Source: an uncultured Bacteroidota bacterium
GTDB taxonomy: Bacteria; Bacteroidota; Bacteroidia; Bacteroidales; P3
Reading direction: 5' to 3'
DNA length: 64,000 nucleotides
Assembly: GCA_902791695.1 (NCBI GenBank)
Contig: CADAWR010000004.1
Span: forward strand, 38,942 to 102,941
Positions 17,756-27,012 of the stretch are shown piece after piece (position 1 is the first letter of the stretch; each line of letters begins with the position of its first letter). The position numbers were made by a program, and so were the translations under genes. The notes beneath the pieces are model-generated. The model was given only the letters and a program-made list of their open reading frames with translations. It was not told the origin of the DNA and did not search any database.

Positions 17756-19099
17756 TTAGATGATACCCTGAGCAACCATAGCTTTGGCAACACGCATAAA
17801 GCCGGCGATGTTGGCACCCTTAACATAGTTGATGGTACCGTCTTTCTCCTTGCCGTGCTCAACGCACATGTCATAGATGTTGTTCATGATGGTGTGGAGG
17901 TTCTTGTCAACCTCTTCGGCAGTCCAGTTGCGGTGCTCAGCATTCTGGCAGATTTCGAGGCCAGAGGTAGCAACACCACCGGCGTTGACGGCCTTACCAG
18001 GACCGAAGGGCAGTTTGGCCTTCTGGAAGGCGGCAATGGCGGCAGGCTGGCAACCCATGTTGGAAACCTCGGCAACATACTTCACGCCGTTCTTGATAAG
18101 GGTCTTGGCATCCTTCTCATCGAGCTCGTTCTGGAAGGCGCAAGGCATGGCAATGTCGCACTTCACAACCCAACTCTTCTTACCGGCAGTGAATTTGCAG
18201 AGTTTCGGGAACTTCTTGGCCATATCCTCAACTTTGTTGCGGTTGCTGGCGCGCATGTCGAGCATATAGTCGATCATCTTCTTGTTGATACCGTCGGGAA
18301 TCTCGCAAACGCCGTCGGGACCGCTGATGGCGACAACCTTGGCACCGAGCTCAACAGCCTTGGTGGCAGCACCCCATGCAACATTACCGAAGCCCGAGAG
18401 AGCAATCTTCTTGCCCTTCATGGTGTCCTTCTGCTGCTTGACCATGCGCTCAACATAGTAGATGGCGCCGAAGCCGGTAGCCTCGGGACGGATGAGGGAA
18501 CCACCCCAACCGTAGCTCTTGCCGGTCAGAGCACCAGTGCTGTGCTCGCGAGCCAGTTTCTTGTAGGCACCATAGAGGTAGCCGATCTCACGACCGCCGA
18601 CACCCACGTCACCAGCGGGGCTGTCCTGATCGGGACCGATGTTGCGCCACAGTTCATACATGAAGGCCTGGCAGAAACGCATGATTTCGGCATCGCTCTT
18701 TCCAACGGGGTCGAAATCGGAGCCACCCTTACCACCGCCGAGAGGCAGCATGGTGAGGCTGTTCTTGAAGATCTGCTCGAAGCCGAGGAACTTCAGCATG
18801 GAGACGTTCACAGCCTTATGGAAACGGAGACCGCCTTTGTAAGCACCGAGGGCAGCGTTGAACTGCACGCGATAGCCGAGGTTGGTCTGCACTTTACCCT
18901 TATCATCGACCCAAGTCACACGGAAAGTGAAGATACGGTCGGGCTCAACGATGCGCTCAACAATCTTGTTGGCCTCGAACTCAGGATGTTTGTTGTACTC
19001 CTCTTCGATGGTTTCAAGAACCTCGCGGACAGCCTGCAAGTACTCGTTTTCGCCGGGATGTTTGGCCTCCAGGTTGGCCATAATTTCGTTTACTTTCAT
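17756..19099 (-). CDS. gdhA: Glutamate dehydrogenase, hexameric NADP-type
   Basis: A 447-residue protein, typical of the roughly 450-residue hexameric enzyme that makes glutamate from 2-oxoglutarate and ammonia. The substrate-site motif MLPLGGGKGGSDFDP is near residue 120, with RFCQAFMYELWR and DVGVGGREIGYLYG; the Rossmann motif ALSGFGNVAWGAATKAV is near residue 235. C-terminal marks include EVSNMGCQPAAIAAF and NAGGVATSGLEICQN. Biosynthetic NADP use is inferred from the family. It is monocistronic: a textbook promoter lies at 19175-19145 and a terminator follows. Confidence 0.97.
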   Translation of the reverse strand: MKVNEIMANLEAKHPGENEYLQAVREVLETIEEEYNKHPEFEANKIVERIVEPDRIFTFRVTWVDDKGKVQTNLGYRVQFNAALGAYKGGLRFHKAVNVSMLKFLGFEQIFKNSLTMLPLGGGKGGSDFDPVGKSDAEIMRFCQAFMYELWRNIGPDQDSPAGDVGVGGREIGYLYGAYKKLAREHSTGALTGKSYGWGGSLIRPEATGFGAIYYVERMVKQQKDTMKGKKIALSGFGNVAWGAATKAVELGAKVVAISGPDGVCEIPDGINKKMIDYMLDMRASNRNKVEDMAKKFPKLCKFTAGKKSWVVKCDIAMPCAFQNELDEKDAKTLIKNGVKYVAEVSNMGCQPAAIAAFQKAKLPFGPGKAVNAGGVATSGLEICQNAEHRNWTAEEVDKNLHTIMNNIYDMCVEHGKEKDGTINYVKGANIAGFMRVAKAMVAQGII

Positions 19100-19144
19100 G
19101 ATATTTAATAAATTAGGTTAAACTTTAATTGTTTTTCAGTTCAG

Positions 19145-19175
19145 CAAATGTACATCTTTTTTCCGATTGTACAAA
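19145..19175 (-). promoter_or_regulatory. gdhA promoter
   Basis: On the minus strand TTTG (19175-19172), 19 bp, then TACATTTG (19152-19145). Both boxes match the Bacteroidota consensus exactly. The transcript leader would be about 40 bases. Confidence 0.88.
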
Positions 19176-19198
19176 ATATTTTTATAATTTCTTAATTT

Positions 19199-20011
19199 TT
19201 AACAGACATAGCAGCTATCCACAAAGTTGGCAAGACGTGGTTTAAGGTACTCGCGGTCCTCCATAAAGGCCATGTGTGCCACATCCTCAAGCAGCAGTAT
19301 CTCGGGACGACGTGCCATCATGGCGCCGCCGATGGCAAGCTCTAACGGGATACGCGGGTCATTCTTGCCATAGATGAAGAGGGTCGGCATGTCGAGCGAT
19401 GCAAGGGTCTGCACTCGCGAAGGACGCTGCGACATACCGCGCTGGGCTGCAATGATGGAGGCTGCCGTCGTAGACAAGCACTGCTCCTGCAGGTCTTTGA
19501 TATCTTTCGAGAGAGCCGCACGGCGACTATCGTCGAACAGTGGCGGAACAAATCCCACGATATAAGAGGCGCGGTTTGCCTGCACTTGGCGGCAGACCTC
19601 CTCACGATAGCGGCGGTGCTCCTCGCTGTCAGCCATAGCATGTGAGTTCACTAATCCTAGCCCCTTCAGCACATAAGGATATTTCTCTGCAAAAGCCATA
19701 GCCACATAGCCTCCCATTGAATGCCCCACCATCACGCATTGGTCTACACCGGCCTCGTTCAGCACTGCTTTGACAGTCTTAGCCATGAAGTCCATGGTAT
19801 GCACGTCGCAGAAGTTCTCAGTAAGACCATGACCCGGCAGGTCTACAGTGATGACGCGGAAGTGGTTCATGTAGCTCAGCACATAGGAACTCCACACGTC
19901 GAGATTTTGCAGGAAACCATGCAGCAGTACGAGTGTGCGGGTATTCTCGCGACCTTCGTCGCGGTAATGTACTGTTCTTCCTTCAACGTTTATTATGCGG
20001 TGCTGTTCCAT
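19199..20011 (-). CDS. Alpha/beta-fold hydrolase
   Basis: A 270-residue alpha/beta hydrolase. It has the oxyanion-loop region LVLLHGFLQNLDVWSSYV near residue 27, the nucleophile elbow VGHSMGGYVAMAFAEKYP (Ser near residue 98), the acid region LFIYGKNDPRIP and a catalytic His in LEDVAHMAFME. The cap domain around residues 130-195 is typical of small esterases and haloperoxidase-like enzymes. No signal peptide is present, so it is cytoplasmic. The substrate is unknown. It is the last gene of the run from the YitT gene, 26 bp after the OmpA-type gene, and its stop lies just upstream of the gdhA promoter. Confidence 0.92.
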   Translation of the reverse strand: MEQHRIINVEGRTVHYRDEGRENTRTLVLLHGFLQNLDVWSSYVLSYMNHFRVITVDLPGHGLTENFCDVHTMDFMAKTVKAVLNEAGVDQCVMVGHSMGGYVAMAFAEKYPYVLKGLGLVNSHAMADSEEHRRYREEVCRQVQANRASYIVGFVPPLFDDSRRAALSKDIKDLQEQCLSTTAASIIAAQRGMSQRPSRVQTLASLDMPTLFIYGKNDPRIPLELAIGGAMMARRPEILLLEDVAHMAFMEDREYLKPRLANFVDSCYVC

Positions 20012-20037
20012 ATATGGATTGTGATTATTGTTAACTG

Positions 20038-22797
20038 TTAGTTTTCGTCGTGGAAACGGATGCCAACGCCCGGCACGTCGCCCTTCTTGGCGTTCACATT
20101 GCCGTATGCCGATACGGTGATGCGGTCCTCTTCGACACCGGAGAGTACAAGATAATCACGTATGGCACGGCCGCGTTCAAGCGAGAGGTTGTAACAAAAA
20201 GCATCGTCGCGTCCAGGCACATTGACCACAATCTCCACAACACCGTCAGGGTTCTGCACCATGAAGCGTGCCAACTGCTCGAGCTGCATTATTGCCACAG
20301 GCAGCAGATTGGCCGACGACTTCTCAAAGTCAACGGCATAGAGCGGCACGGGCTTATCCATGGCCACCATCACCGGTAAAGTATAACCCTTCAGGCGCTG
20401 GCGAGCCTTGGCCTTGGGATCCAGTATTACGGCTGGCACGAAATACATACCCGCATCGCCAAGAACAGCATAGCGTTTGTCTTTGTGCACATTAAGCTCC
20501 ACACTATGGCCTTCGCCGGAGTATTCCACCACCTGGGTGACATCCTGCTGTATCAGGTCGGCTACACGGACGCGGAAAAGGAACGACTCCATTCCCAGCA
20601 CATCGAGCGTATAGGGAATATACGAGTTTGAGATGTCGTGCGAGGTCGGGAAAGAGTAGGCGGAATAGCGTCCGAGATTGTAATTGCTGGTCACTATCAA
20701 GGTCTTTTCATCGGGTCCGAAGGCCACAGACGCTTCTTTGAAGCCAGTGTTGAGTTCCTTACCCATATTGCGCGGTTTACTCCATGACGTCCAATCCTCG
20801 ACACTGTTGCGCGTGCACATATAGACATCGCCATAGCCCAAGCCGTGTCCATCGGTGACAAAGTACAGAGTCTTAAGGTTCCGGCTGAGTATGGGACTGC
20901 GTTCACTGTACGGTGTATTCACCACCGAACCGAGGTTCACAGCAGTGCCCCATCCGTTCTGCGTGTAGGGGATGAAGTACAAGTCCGAGGCCAAAGCGGT
21001 GTCGCCATGGAAGAGTTCTCCGGAAGGCTGCAGATTCTGTCCATTGGGACGATCGGAAGCCAGCAGCATACCGCTGCCGTCAGGCAACATGTAGGCGTCG
21101 GTCTCCACATAGTCGGTATTCACCGGATATGGCGGTATGTCACTGACGCGCCACTGGTCGCCTTCTTTCACAGCTATCCAAATGTCGCCCGAACTGCCCA
21201 ACAGCATATGACTTCCGTCGGCATAAAAGCCGTAGATGGTGAGGCCGTCATTGTCGGTATTCGCAAAACGCGCGTCACCGGCAGGCTGCCACACGCCACC
21301 TTTCTTCTCTGCATAGCATATCCTGCGCGTAGTACCTATACGGGTATAGTACATGCGGTCCTCAGCCTTATTATAACTTGGGTTCTGCACATTATAGGTG
21401 GCGGTAAGCACCGGCGATAGCTTGCGACCCGTGGCTGGTGCGGATAGTATCTGCTGCAGCTCCACATATTCATTGCGTGCCACATTCTCGAAACATATCT
21501 CGAACTGACGCACACGTGCGAGGGCTCCTGCGTAGTTGTGCATGGTGAGTTGCGACTGTATCATGCGCTGCAAGGGGACTATGGAGATGCGCTTGCCCAT
21601 CATCTGGCGCACATATCCGGAATATTTATTGAAATCCACCTCTATAAAATCCTCCATGAGGTTCACCCTGTCTATACGCTTGGCGCGCTCCTTGTCGGCC
21701 TCCACGGCACGCTGGAGCGGATAGTCGGGGTTCTCTTTCTCAAACTTCTCTATTGGCGACATATTGCCCTCTTCTGCGTGCCACGAATAGTACTTGTTAT
21801 ACACCTCGTTGTAGTAAGGGTCAAGCTTAAAACGCGAGAGATAGAGGCGGGCTGCCTCTATGTCACGCTTATTGTATATCAGTTGGCGCAGCTGCAACAG
21901 GGCACTGTCGGCCAAAGCGTTGTCGGCGTTCGAATCCACAAAGTCTGCATACTCCACAGCAGTGTGCAGAGCCGAATATTTCACCTCCAGCAGGGTGGCC
22001 AGCTTCTCGCGCGCCTGCAGGTGCTCGTCGCTCGACGGATATTTGGCCAAAAAGTCATTGTAGGCAGCAATGGTGTTGCGCTTGCTGGCGTTAGCATATG
22101 CTATACGGCTCTTCTGCTTCTCGGCGGCACGCTGCACCGACGGGCTGAGCTCATAGGCCATCGCTATGGTGTCGGCCTGATATTCGGCGGTAACTCCCTC
22201 AAAGAGGCCAGGAGCGAGACGCGCAAGGCGTTCCTCCATCTGCTCTGCCTCACGGGTGCCGGGATAGTTGTATATGAAATGGTAATAAGCCTCTGCCGTA
22301 CCCTTGCGCATATCCTCGTCATACACCTGGTTGATGCGACGCTGGCGCAGCAGACGCACAAGCTCGATGTCAATGCCAAAGGCATCAAGGTAGGTGTCAA
22401 GTTCCACCCGACTCATGTCGGTGCGCATCTCCAAAGTATTGTATGCGGCATCACTTATTGCCTGCTTGGTCTGACGCAAAGTGGTGAGGGTAATGTTCTT
22501 GCGGGCCAGACGCGTCAGCTCGCCAAGCTTGTCGTTCTCAAGCAGCTCTATGTGCTTGGCTTCGGCACGCTGTATGTACTTCATGGCCATGGGCAGGTTG
22601 CGCATGGGGTGCGAGTTGTCAAAGTAGAACATCGCCATGTTGTACAGGTTCTCCACATTGTCCGGCTCTTTGGCATAGGCCTTGTTTAGCCTCGTGAAAA
22701 GTTCCTCATAATCGCCGAGAGCGTCGGCCGGCGTCACCTGAGCCATGGCGACAGCGGCCATCGCACAGGTCATCAGTATCATTAGCTTCTTCTTCAT
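20038..22797 (-). CDS. TPR - beta-propeller (PD40) - OmpA-domain envelope protein, PorE-like layout
   Basis: A 919-residue protein with a signal peptide (MKKKLMILMTCAMAAVAMA). Residues 25-380 are helical, TPR-like repeats. Residues 450-720 show PD40/WD40-like propeller blades (NKAEDRMYYTR, ERSPILSRNLKTLYFVTDG, ASVAFGPDEKTLIVTSNY). The C-terminal 120 residues are an OmpA-like peptidoglycan-binding domain (VDFEKSSANLLP..., NLSLERGRAIRDYLVLSGV). TPR, propeller and OmpA domain in this order recall PorE of Porphyromonas, a T9SS protein, although no carboxypeptidase-like domain between propeller and OmpA was identified. The role as a peptidoglycan-tethered envelope scaffold is inferred. It lies 6 bp after the 174-residue protein gene. 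Confidence 0.85.
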   Translation of the reverse strand: MKKKLMILMTCAMAAVAMAQVTPADALGDYEELFTRLNKAYAKEPDNVENLYNMAMFYFDNSHPMRNLPMAMKYIQRAEAKHIELLENDKLGELTRLARKNITLTTLRQTKQAISDAAYNTLEMRTDMSRVELDTYLDAFGIDIELVRLLRQRRINQVYDEDMRKGTAEAYYHFIYNYPGTREAEQMEERLARLAPGLFEGVTAEYQADTIAMAYELSPSVQRAAEKQKSRIAYANASKRNTIAAYNDFLAKYPSSDEHLQAREKLATLLEVKYSALHTAVEYADFVDSNADNALADSALLQLRQLIYNKRDIEAARLYLSRFKLDPYYNEVYNKYYSWHAEEGNMSPIEKFEKENPDYPLQRAVEADKERAKRIDRVNLMEDFIEVDFNKYSGYVRQMMGKRISIVPLQRMIQSQLTMHNYAGALARVRQFEICFENVARNEYVELQQILSAPATGRKLSPVLTATYNVQNPSYNKAEDRMYYTRIGTTRRICYAEKKGGVWQPAGDARFANTDNDGLTIYGFYADGSHMLLGSSGDIWIAVKEGDQWRVSDIPPYPVNTDYVETDAYMLPDGSGMLLASDRPNGQNLQPSGELFHGDTALASDLYFIPYTQNGWGTAVNLGSVVNTPYSERSPILSRNLKTLYFVTDGHGLGYGDVYMCTRNSVEDWTSWSKPRNMGKELNTGFKEASVAFGPDEKTLIVTSNYNLGRYSAYSFPTSHDISNSYIPYTLDVLGMESFLFRVRVADLIQQDVTQVVEYSGEGHSVELNVHKDKRYAVLGDAGMYFVPAVILDPKAKARQRLKGYTLPVMVAMDKPVPLYAVDFEKSSANLLPVAIMQLEQLARFMVQNPDGVVEIVVNVPGRDDAFCYNLSLERGRAIRDYLVLSGVEEDRITVSAYGNVNAKKGDVPGVGIRFHDEN

Positions 22798-22803
22798 GGA
22801 TTG

Positions 22804-23328
22804 TTATTTTAACGTTCCCAGAATGTCTTTAAACTCAAACTCCATCTCTTCGAAGGTATCCTTGGTGGTCTCCAACCTGAATTCCACGGCAGTGCCGTGG
22901 CTCTTGAAGTAGGTCATGTAGAACTGGTAGTCCTTCTGGCTCGAAGGGTTGGTATAAGCGCCCATGTAGCCGATGCCGCCGCTCTTGGGCAGCCCCGGGC
23001 CGTGGGTATATTCATCCACCGACTGGAAAGGCTGCATCATGTAGCGGTCGTAGGCCAGCTCATACACGTCGCCTTCATAGCCCTCGTTGACATAGATGCG
23101 GAGGCATGGCAGCACAGTGTCGCCCTCCATATCCACCAGCACCTGTCCCACATAGTAGTAAAGATAGATGTCGGCCCCGTCGTCGAGCTTGAATGTACGC
23201 AGGTAGCGCCAGTCGTCGCTGTTGAGGCGGAAGGTGACACTGGTGCCGGGTATGGTAATCTGCGCCGCCGCCGATGTCCCGAAGGCCATCAGCACAGCAA
23301 GCATTACAGTTTTCAATAATCTATTCAT
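22804..23328 (-). CDS. Secreted protein of unknown function
   Basis: A 174-residue protein with a signal peptide ending AFGTSAAAQ. The mature part is beta-rich and strongly aromatic (DIYLYYYVGQVLVDM, VYELAYDRYMMQPFQ, KDYQFYMTYFKSHGTAVEF). It is likely periplasmic or outer-membrane associated. I do not recognise the family. Its start overlaps the stop of the glycosyltransferase gene by four bases (ATGA) and it lies 6 bp before the OmpA-domain gene, so it is co-produced with both and may be a partner of the OmpA-domain protein. Confidence 0.8.
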   Translation of the reverse strand: MNRLLKTVMLAVLMAFGTSAAAQITIPGTSVTFRLNSDDWRYLRTFKLDDGADIYLYYYVGQVLVDMEGDTVLPCLRIYVNEGYEGDVYELAYDRYMMQPFQSVDEYTHGPGLPKSGGIGYMGAYTNPSSQKDYQFYMTYFKSHGTAVEFRLETTKDTFEEMEFEFKDILGTLK

Positions 23329-24521
23329 CGCTCCATTATTTCTTCGTAGAACCGCAGCAGGCGGCCTGTAAGTTTCTTAACGTCATACTGCTCTGCCACC
23401 AGTCTTGCGGCGGCCTCGCCCACTCTGGCACAGTAGTCCTGATCTTCCACCAGGCGCTTTATCTGGCTGGCGAACTGCTCCGGTGTGTCGGCAATGAGCA
23501 GGTTCTCACCGTCGGTGTACTCAATACCCTGTGCACCCACGGTGGTTGTCACCACAGCCTTGCCGGCGGCCATGGCCTCTATAATCTTCACCCTTATGCC
23601 ACTGCCGCTGCGCAGGGGCACCACGTTGATCTGCTTGCCGGCGATGAAGTAGCCGGCATCAGGCACCTCACCCACCACACTGACACCATCTATGGCGGCA
23701 TGCATCCAGCACTCCGGCATCTTGCGTCCGGCCAAGTACAGGCGCGCCTGTGGCACTTCGCGGTGCACCACAGGCCACACTTCATCGAGCAGCCACTCTA
23801 TGCTCTCACGGTTAGGCATCCAGTCCATGGCGCCTATGTGGAACAGCGAGGCAGGCTCCACCGCCACACCGGCGCAATCCTCTGGCTCCACGCCAAAGGG
23901 AATGGCCGTCACCGGACGGCGGCAACCGTTCTGCTTGAAGTATTCAGCGTCGTTGCGCGTAATGCACACCACACCGTCGTAGTCGTTAATGTGTTCCAGC
24001 TCATAGGCACGCAAAGTCAACGACAGATGCTTCAGGTACCACCGTTTCAGGCCGTGGGGCGTGCTCTCGGCCACACGTTTCCAGATGATGTTCTCCACAT
24101 TATGGGCACGCAGCACCACCTTGGCTTCCGAGAGGCTGCGTATCAGCGGCAGGTAGGGGGTCAGGAATGGGCTCTCCATGTGTATCACGTCGAACTCCTC
24201 CTGCTCCAATATGCGGCGCAGCCGCTGGGCGAAAGCCTCGCTGCGGTAGCGGCGCACATGGTACGACTCGCCGCAGAGCATGGCCACAGCAGCCTCGAGG
24301 GGCTTGACGCCAAGGTCGACATACTCTGCCTCGAAACGCGTGCGCTCACGGTAGTCAGCCGGCATCTTGTCCACGTCGGCCGGATGCTTGTCGGTCTCCA
24401 CAGCCAGCACCTTGACATCACAGCCTTCACGCAGCAATCCCTGCGTGATGCTGTTCATGGCCATGGTGCCTCCGTCCACTGGCGGATAGGGCGGCTTGTT
24501 ACATATCTGGAGTACCTTCAT
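23325..24521 (-). CDS. Family-4-type glycosyltransferase (GT-B fold)
   Basis: A 398-residue protein with the GT-B fold. The N-terminal acceptor domain begins MKVLQICNKPPYPPVDGGT, and the C-terminal donor domain carries HIGAMDWMPNRESIEWLLDE, LYLAGRKMP and the nucleotide-sugar loop GSGIRVKIIEAMAAGKAVVTT. It probably adds a sugar to an envelope glycan or to a protein; donor and acceptor are unknown. There is no signal peptide, so it is cytoplasmic or peripheral. It follows the YitT gene by 4 bp and overlaps the next gene, within a five-gene run. Confidence 0.92.
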   Translation of the reverse strand: MKVLQICNKPPYPPVDGGTMAMNSITQGLLREGCDVKVLAVETDKHPADVDKMPADYRERTRFEAEYVDLGVKPLEAAVAMLCGESYHVRRYRSEAFAQRLRRILEQEEFDVIHMESPFLTPYLPLIRSLSEAKVVLRAHNVENIIWKRVAESTPHGLKRWYLKHLSLTLRAYELEHINDYDGVVCITRNDAEYFKQNGCRRPVTAIPFGVEPEDCAGVAVEPASLFHIGAMDWMPNRESIEWLLDEVWPVVHREVPQARLYLAGRKMPECWMHAAIDGVSVVGEVPDAGYFIAGKQINVVPLRSGSGIRVKIIEAMAAGKAVVTTTVGAQGIEYTDGENLLIADTPEQFASQIKRLVEDQDYCARVGEAAARLVAEQYDVKKLTGRLLRFYEEIMER

Positions 24522-24525
24522 TTAC

Positions 24526-25482
24526 TTATTCCTTCGGCAGGGCTTTGAAGCCGGTGCCCAATATCTCCGAACTATCCATGATGTTGACGAAGGCCGCGGG
24601 GTCGATGCGGTGCAGGTTGCTCTTGAGCTTCACCATGTCGGCACGGTCGAGGGTCACGTATATCATCTTGCGCTCGTTACCCTGATAGAGGCCTGTGCCC
24701 ACCAGCAGGGTGCCGCCGCGCTTGAGGTCGTTGAGGATATAGTCGCGCACAGTCTCCAGCTCGTCGGTGACGATGAACATGGTCTTGTAGCTCTTCATGC
24801 CTTCGACAACGAGGTCGATAACCTTGCCCTCAATAAAGATGATGATGATAGAGTAGATGGGCAGGCGTATGTCGCCGAAAGCCACGAGGGTGCTCAGCGT
24901 GATGATGCCGTCGACAATCATCACCAGAGTGCCGAGGCTGATCTTGGTGTACTTGTGCAGTATCATGCTGATGATGTCGCTGCCGCCGCTGGTGGCGCCG
25001 CTGCGGAATATCATGCCGATGGCCACTCCGTAAATAAGGCCGGCCACAACGGTGTTGAGGAAGTAGTCGGGCACGAACCAGCCCCCGTCGTGGGGTATCT
25101 GAACCATGGAGATGCCCTCGATAGGAGCGTCGACAATCTTGCCGTCGAAGATAACCGGATTGTAGCCCCACAGGGTCTCAAGGACATAGGTAGCCGCGAA
25201 GATGAGGGCTGTGGAGAGGATGGTCTTGAAACCAAACTTGGGACCGAGAATCCAGGTGCCTATGATGAGCAGGGGCACATCCATGCAGATAGCGTACAAG
25301 GATATCTTCCAAGGCCACACGGTATTCAACACGTTGGAGATACCATATGTGCCGCCGGGAGCCATGAGGTAGGGGTTGACGAACATCACGTCGCCGACAG
25401 CGAACAGAATGCTGCCGCCAATGAGCAGCAGGTAGGCCCACAATTCTTTTTTCCAGTCTTTTTTCACAGTTATATTTGTCAT
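24526..25482 (-). CDS. YitT-family membrane protein with C-terminal DUF2179 domain
   Basis: A 318-residue protein. Residues 10-215 hold five or more membrane helices with the family motifs GGTYGISNVLN and FRSGATSGGSDIISMILHKYT. The C-terminal roughly 80 residues form the soluble DUF2179 domain (IVTDELETVRDYILNDLKRGGTLL...YVTLDRADMVKLKSNLHRID). The family is common in bacteria; a transport role is proposed but unproven. It is the first gene of the run that ends with the alpha/beta hydrolase, and has a perfect promoter at 25566-25536. Confidence 0.93.
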   Translation of the reverse strand: MTNITVKKDWKKELWAYLLLIGGSILFAVGDVMFVNPYLMAPGGTYGISNVLNTVWPWKISLYAICMDVPLLIIGTWILGPKFGFKTILSTALIFAATYVLETLWGYNPVIFDGKIVDAPIEGISMVQIPHDGGWFVPDYFLNTVVAGLIYGVAIGMIFRSGATSGGSDIISMILHKYTKISLGTLVMIVDGIITLSTLVAFGDIRLPIYSIIIIFIEGKVIDLVVEGMKSYKTMFIVTDELETVRDYILNDLKRGGTLLVGTGLYQGNERKMIYVTLDRADMVKLKSNLHRIDPAAFVNIMDSSEILGTGFKALPKE

Positions 25483-25535
25483 AATCGTTTGTTTTTTAGT
25501 TCAAAGCCAACACATCCCACATGGGGACAAGTATG

Positions 25536-25566
25536 CAAATATACGAATATTTTACAATATGACAAA
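25536..25566 (-). promoter_or_regulatory. Promoter of the YitT-GT-OmpA run
   Basis: On the minus strand TTTG (25566-25563), 19 bp, TATATTTG (25543-25536), about 55 bp before the start codon. Confidence 0.85.
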
Positions 25567-25599
25567 ATAAAATACACCACACGAAGCTATTGTGACAAA

Positions 25600-25627
25600 C
25601 AAAAACCGGGCGGCAAAAACCGCCCGG
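25600..25627 (-). terminator. Intrinsic terminator after tRNA-Gly
   Basis: On the minus strand CCGGGCGG, loop TTTTTG, CCGCCCGG, then TTTTTG. It begins 10 bases after the tRNA 3' end. Confidence 0.88.
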
Positions 25628-25636
25628 CGCACCGTG

Positions 25637-25709
25637 AGCGATAGACGGGGGTCGAACCCGCGACCTGCGGCTTGGGAAGCCGCCGCTCTGCCAACTGAGC
25701 TACTATCGC
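25637..25709 (-). tRNA. tRNA-Gly (anticodon CCC)
   Basis: A full cloverleaf can be drawn on the minus strand: acceptor GCGATAG/CTATCGC, D-arm GCTC...GAGC, anticodon stem GCGGC/GCCGC around loop TTCCCAA (anticodon CCC, reads GGG), and T-arm GCGGG-TTCGACC-CCCGT. The discriminator is U, as usual for tRNA-Gly. The CCA end is not encoded (the bases after it are CAC). It lies between purM and the YitT gene and has its own terminator. Confidence 0.96.
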
Positions 25710-25767
25710 AAAAAACACCCTAACAAACGAGGGGTTTCTCTATTTATTGTGCCTCGCCGAAAAATTT

Positions 25768-26934
25768 TTAGGCAAAATAATCAAACACTCCGTTCTCGCT
25801 CATCACCGTCACCTGCGGCTTGGCGCTCTCCTCCACGCGGCCCACCACCTGGGCATCGACGTTGAAACTGCGCGCTATGTCGATGATTCCGCGGGCCGTG
25901 GCCTCGTCGGTGTAGAGCTCCATGCGGTGGCCCATGTTGAACACCTTGTACATCTCCTGCCAGTCGGTATGGCTCTCTTCGTGAATCATCTTGAAGAGCG
26001 GCGGCACGGGGAATAGGTTATCCTTGACAACGTGATACTTGTCGATGAAATGCAGCACCTTGGTCTGGGCGCCGCCCGAGCAGTGTATCATGCCATCGAT
26101 CTTTGGACGGTACTCGTCGAGCACCTTGCGAATGATGGGCGCATAGGTGCGCGTCGGCGAGAGCACCAGATGTCCGGCATCTACTCCCGGCACCTCAGTG
26201 GGGTCGGTGAGGTGCTTCGTGCCGCAGAAGACCACGCCGTCGGGCAGGTTGGTGTCGTAGCACATGGGGTATTTCTTGGCATATTCGTGGGCAAAGACGT
26301 CATGGCGGGCCGACGTGAGGCCGTTGCTGCCCATGCCGCCGTTGTAGGCGGTCTCATAGGTGGCCTGGCCGTAGCTGGCGAGTCCCACAATGACATTGCC
26401 GGCCTTGATGTTGGCATTGTCGACGATGTCGGCGCGGCGCATGCGTGCCGTCACCGTGCTGTCAACGATGATGGTGCGCACAAGGTCGCCCACGTCGGCG
26501 GTCTCGCCGCCGGTGAGCACCATGTCGATGCCCATGTCGCGCATCTGCTGGCAGAACTCCTCGGTGCCGTTGATGACAGCCGCGATAACCTCGCCGGGCA
26601 CCAGGCCCTTGTTGCGCCCGATGGTCGACGAGAGCAGGATATGGTCGAGGGCGCCGACGCACAGCAGGTCGTCGGTGTTCATTACTATGGCGTCCACGGC
26701 AATACCTTTCCACACACTCAGGTCGCCCGTCTCCTTCCAGTACATGTAGGCGAGGCTCGACTTGGTGCCCGCGCCGTCGGCGTGCATAATGTTGCAGTAG
26801 TCCTTGTCGCCGCCCAGCAGGTCGGGTATCACTTTGCAGAAAGCCTTGGGGTAAAGACCTTTGTCAATATTCTTGATGGCGTTGTGCACATCCTCTTTTG
26901 TGGCGGAAACTCCGCGCTGATTATACTTGTCCAT
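25768..26934 (-). CDS. purM: Phosphoribosylformylglycinamidine cyclo-ligase (AIR synthase)
   Basis: About 388 residues from the ATG at 26934, matching the longer Bacteroidota form; a 23-residue upstream extension in the same frame covers the promoter and is rejected. It makes aminoimidazole ribonucleotide in purine synthesis. Motifs are MHADGAGTKSSLAYMYW (substrate/ATP site), AIVMNTDDLLCVGA, MVLTGGETADVGDLV, NVIVGLASYGQATYE, and the C-terminal HCSGGAQTKVLHF and MGHRMELYTDEATARGI. A perfect promoter lies at 26983-26953. It is probably monocistronic, as the next minus-strand gene is the tRNA. Confidence 0.95.
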   Translation of the reverse strand: MDKYNQRGVSATKEDVHNAIKNIDKGLYPKAFCKVIPDLLGGDKDYCNIMHADGAGTKSSLAYMYWKETGDLSVWKGIAVDAIVMNTDDLLCVGALDHILLSSTIGRNKGLVPGEVIAAVINGTEEFCQQMRDMGIDMVLTGGETADVGDLVRTIIVDSTVTARMRRADIVDNANIKAGNVIVGLASYGQATYETAYNGGMGSNGLTSARHDVFAHEYAKKYPMCYDTNLPDGVVFCGTKHLTDPTEVPGVDAGHLVLSPTRTYAPIIRKVLDEYRPKIDGMIHCSGGAQTKVLHFIDKYHVVKDNLFPVPPLFKMIHEESHTDWQEMYKVFNMGHRMELYTDEATARGIIDIARSFNVDAQVVGRVEESAKPQVTVMSENGVFDYFA

Positions 26935-26952
26935 AGCGTCGATTTTGAGGTG

Positions 26953-26983
26953 CAAAATTACGAACTTTTTACATACTGGCAAA
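26953..26983 (-). promoter_or_regulatory. purM promoter
   Basis: On the minus strand TTTG (26983-26980), 19 bp, TAATTTTG (26960-26953). The -33 box is about 30 bp from the near edge of the phased repeat element at 27013. Confidence 0.88.
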
Positions 26984-27012
26984 ATTTTCTTTTCCACCGC
27001 CACGTACCCCCT

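Noticed and set aside
17855-19108. A 417-codon plus-strand open frame
   Set aside because: It is antisense to gdhA, which has a promoter, a terminator and full motifs.
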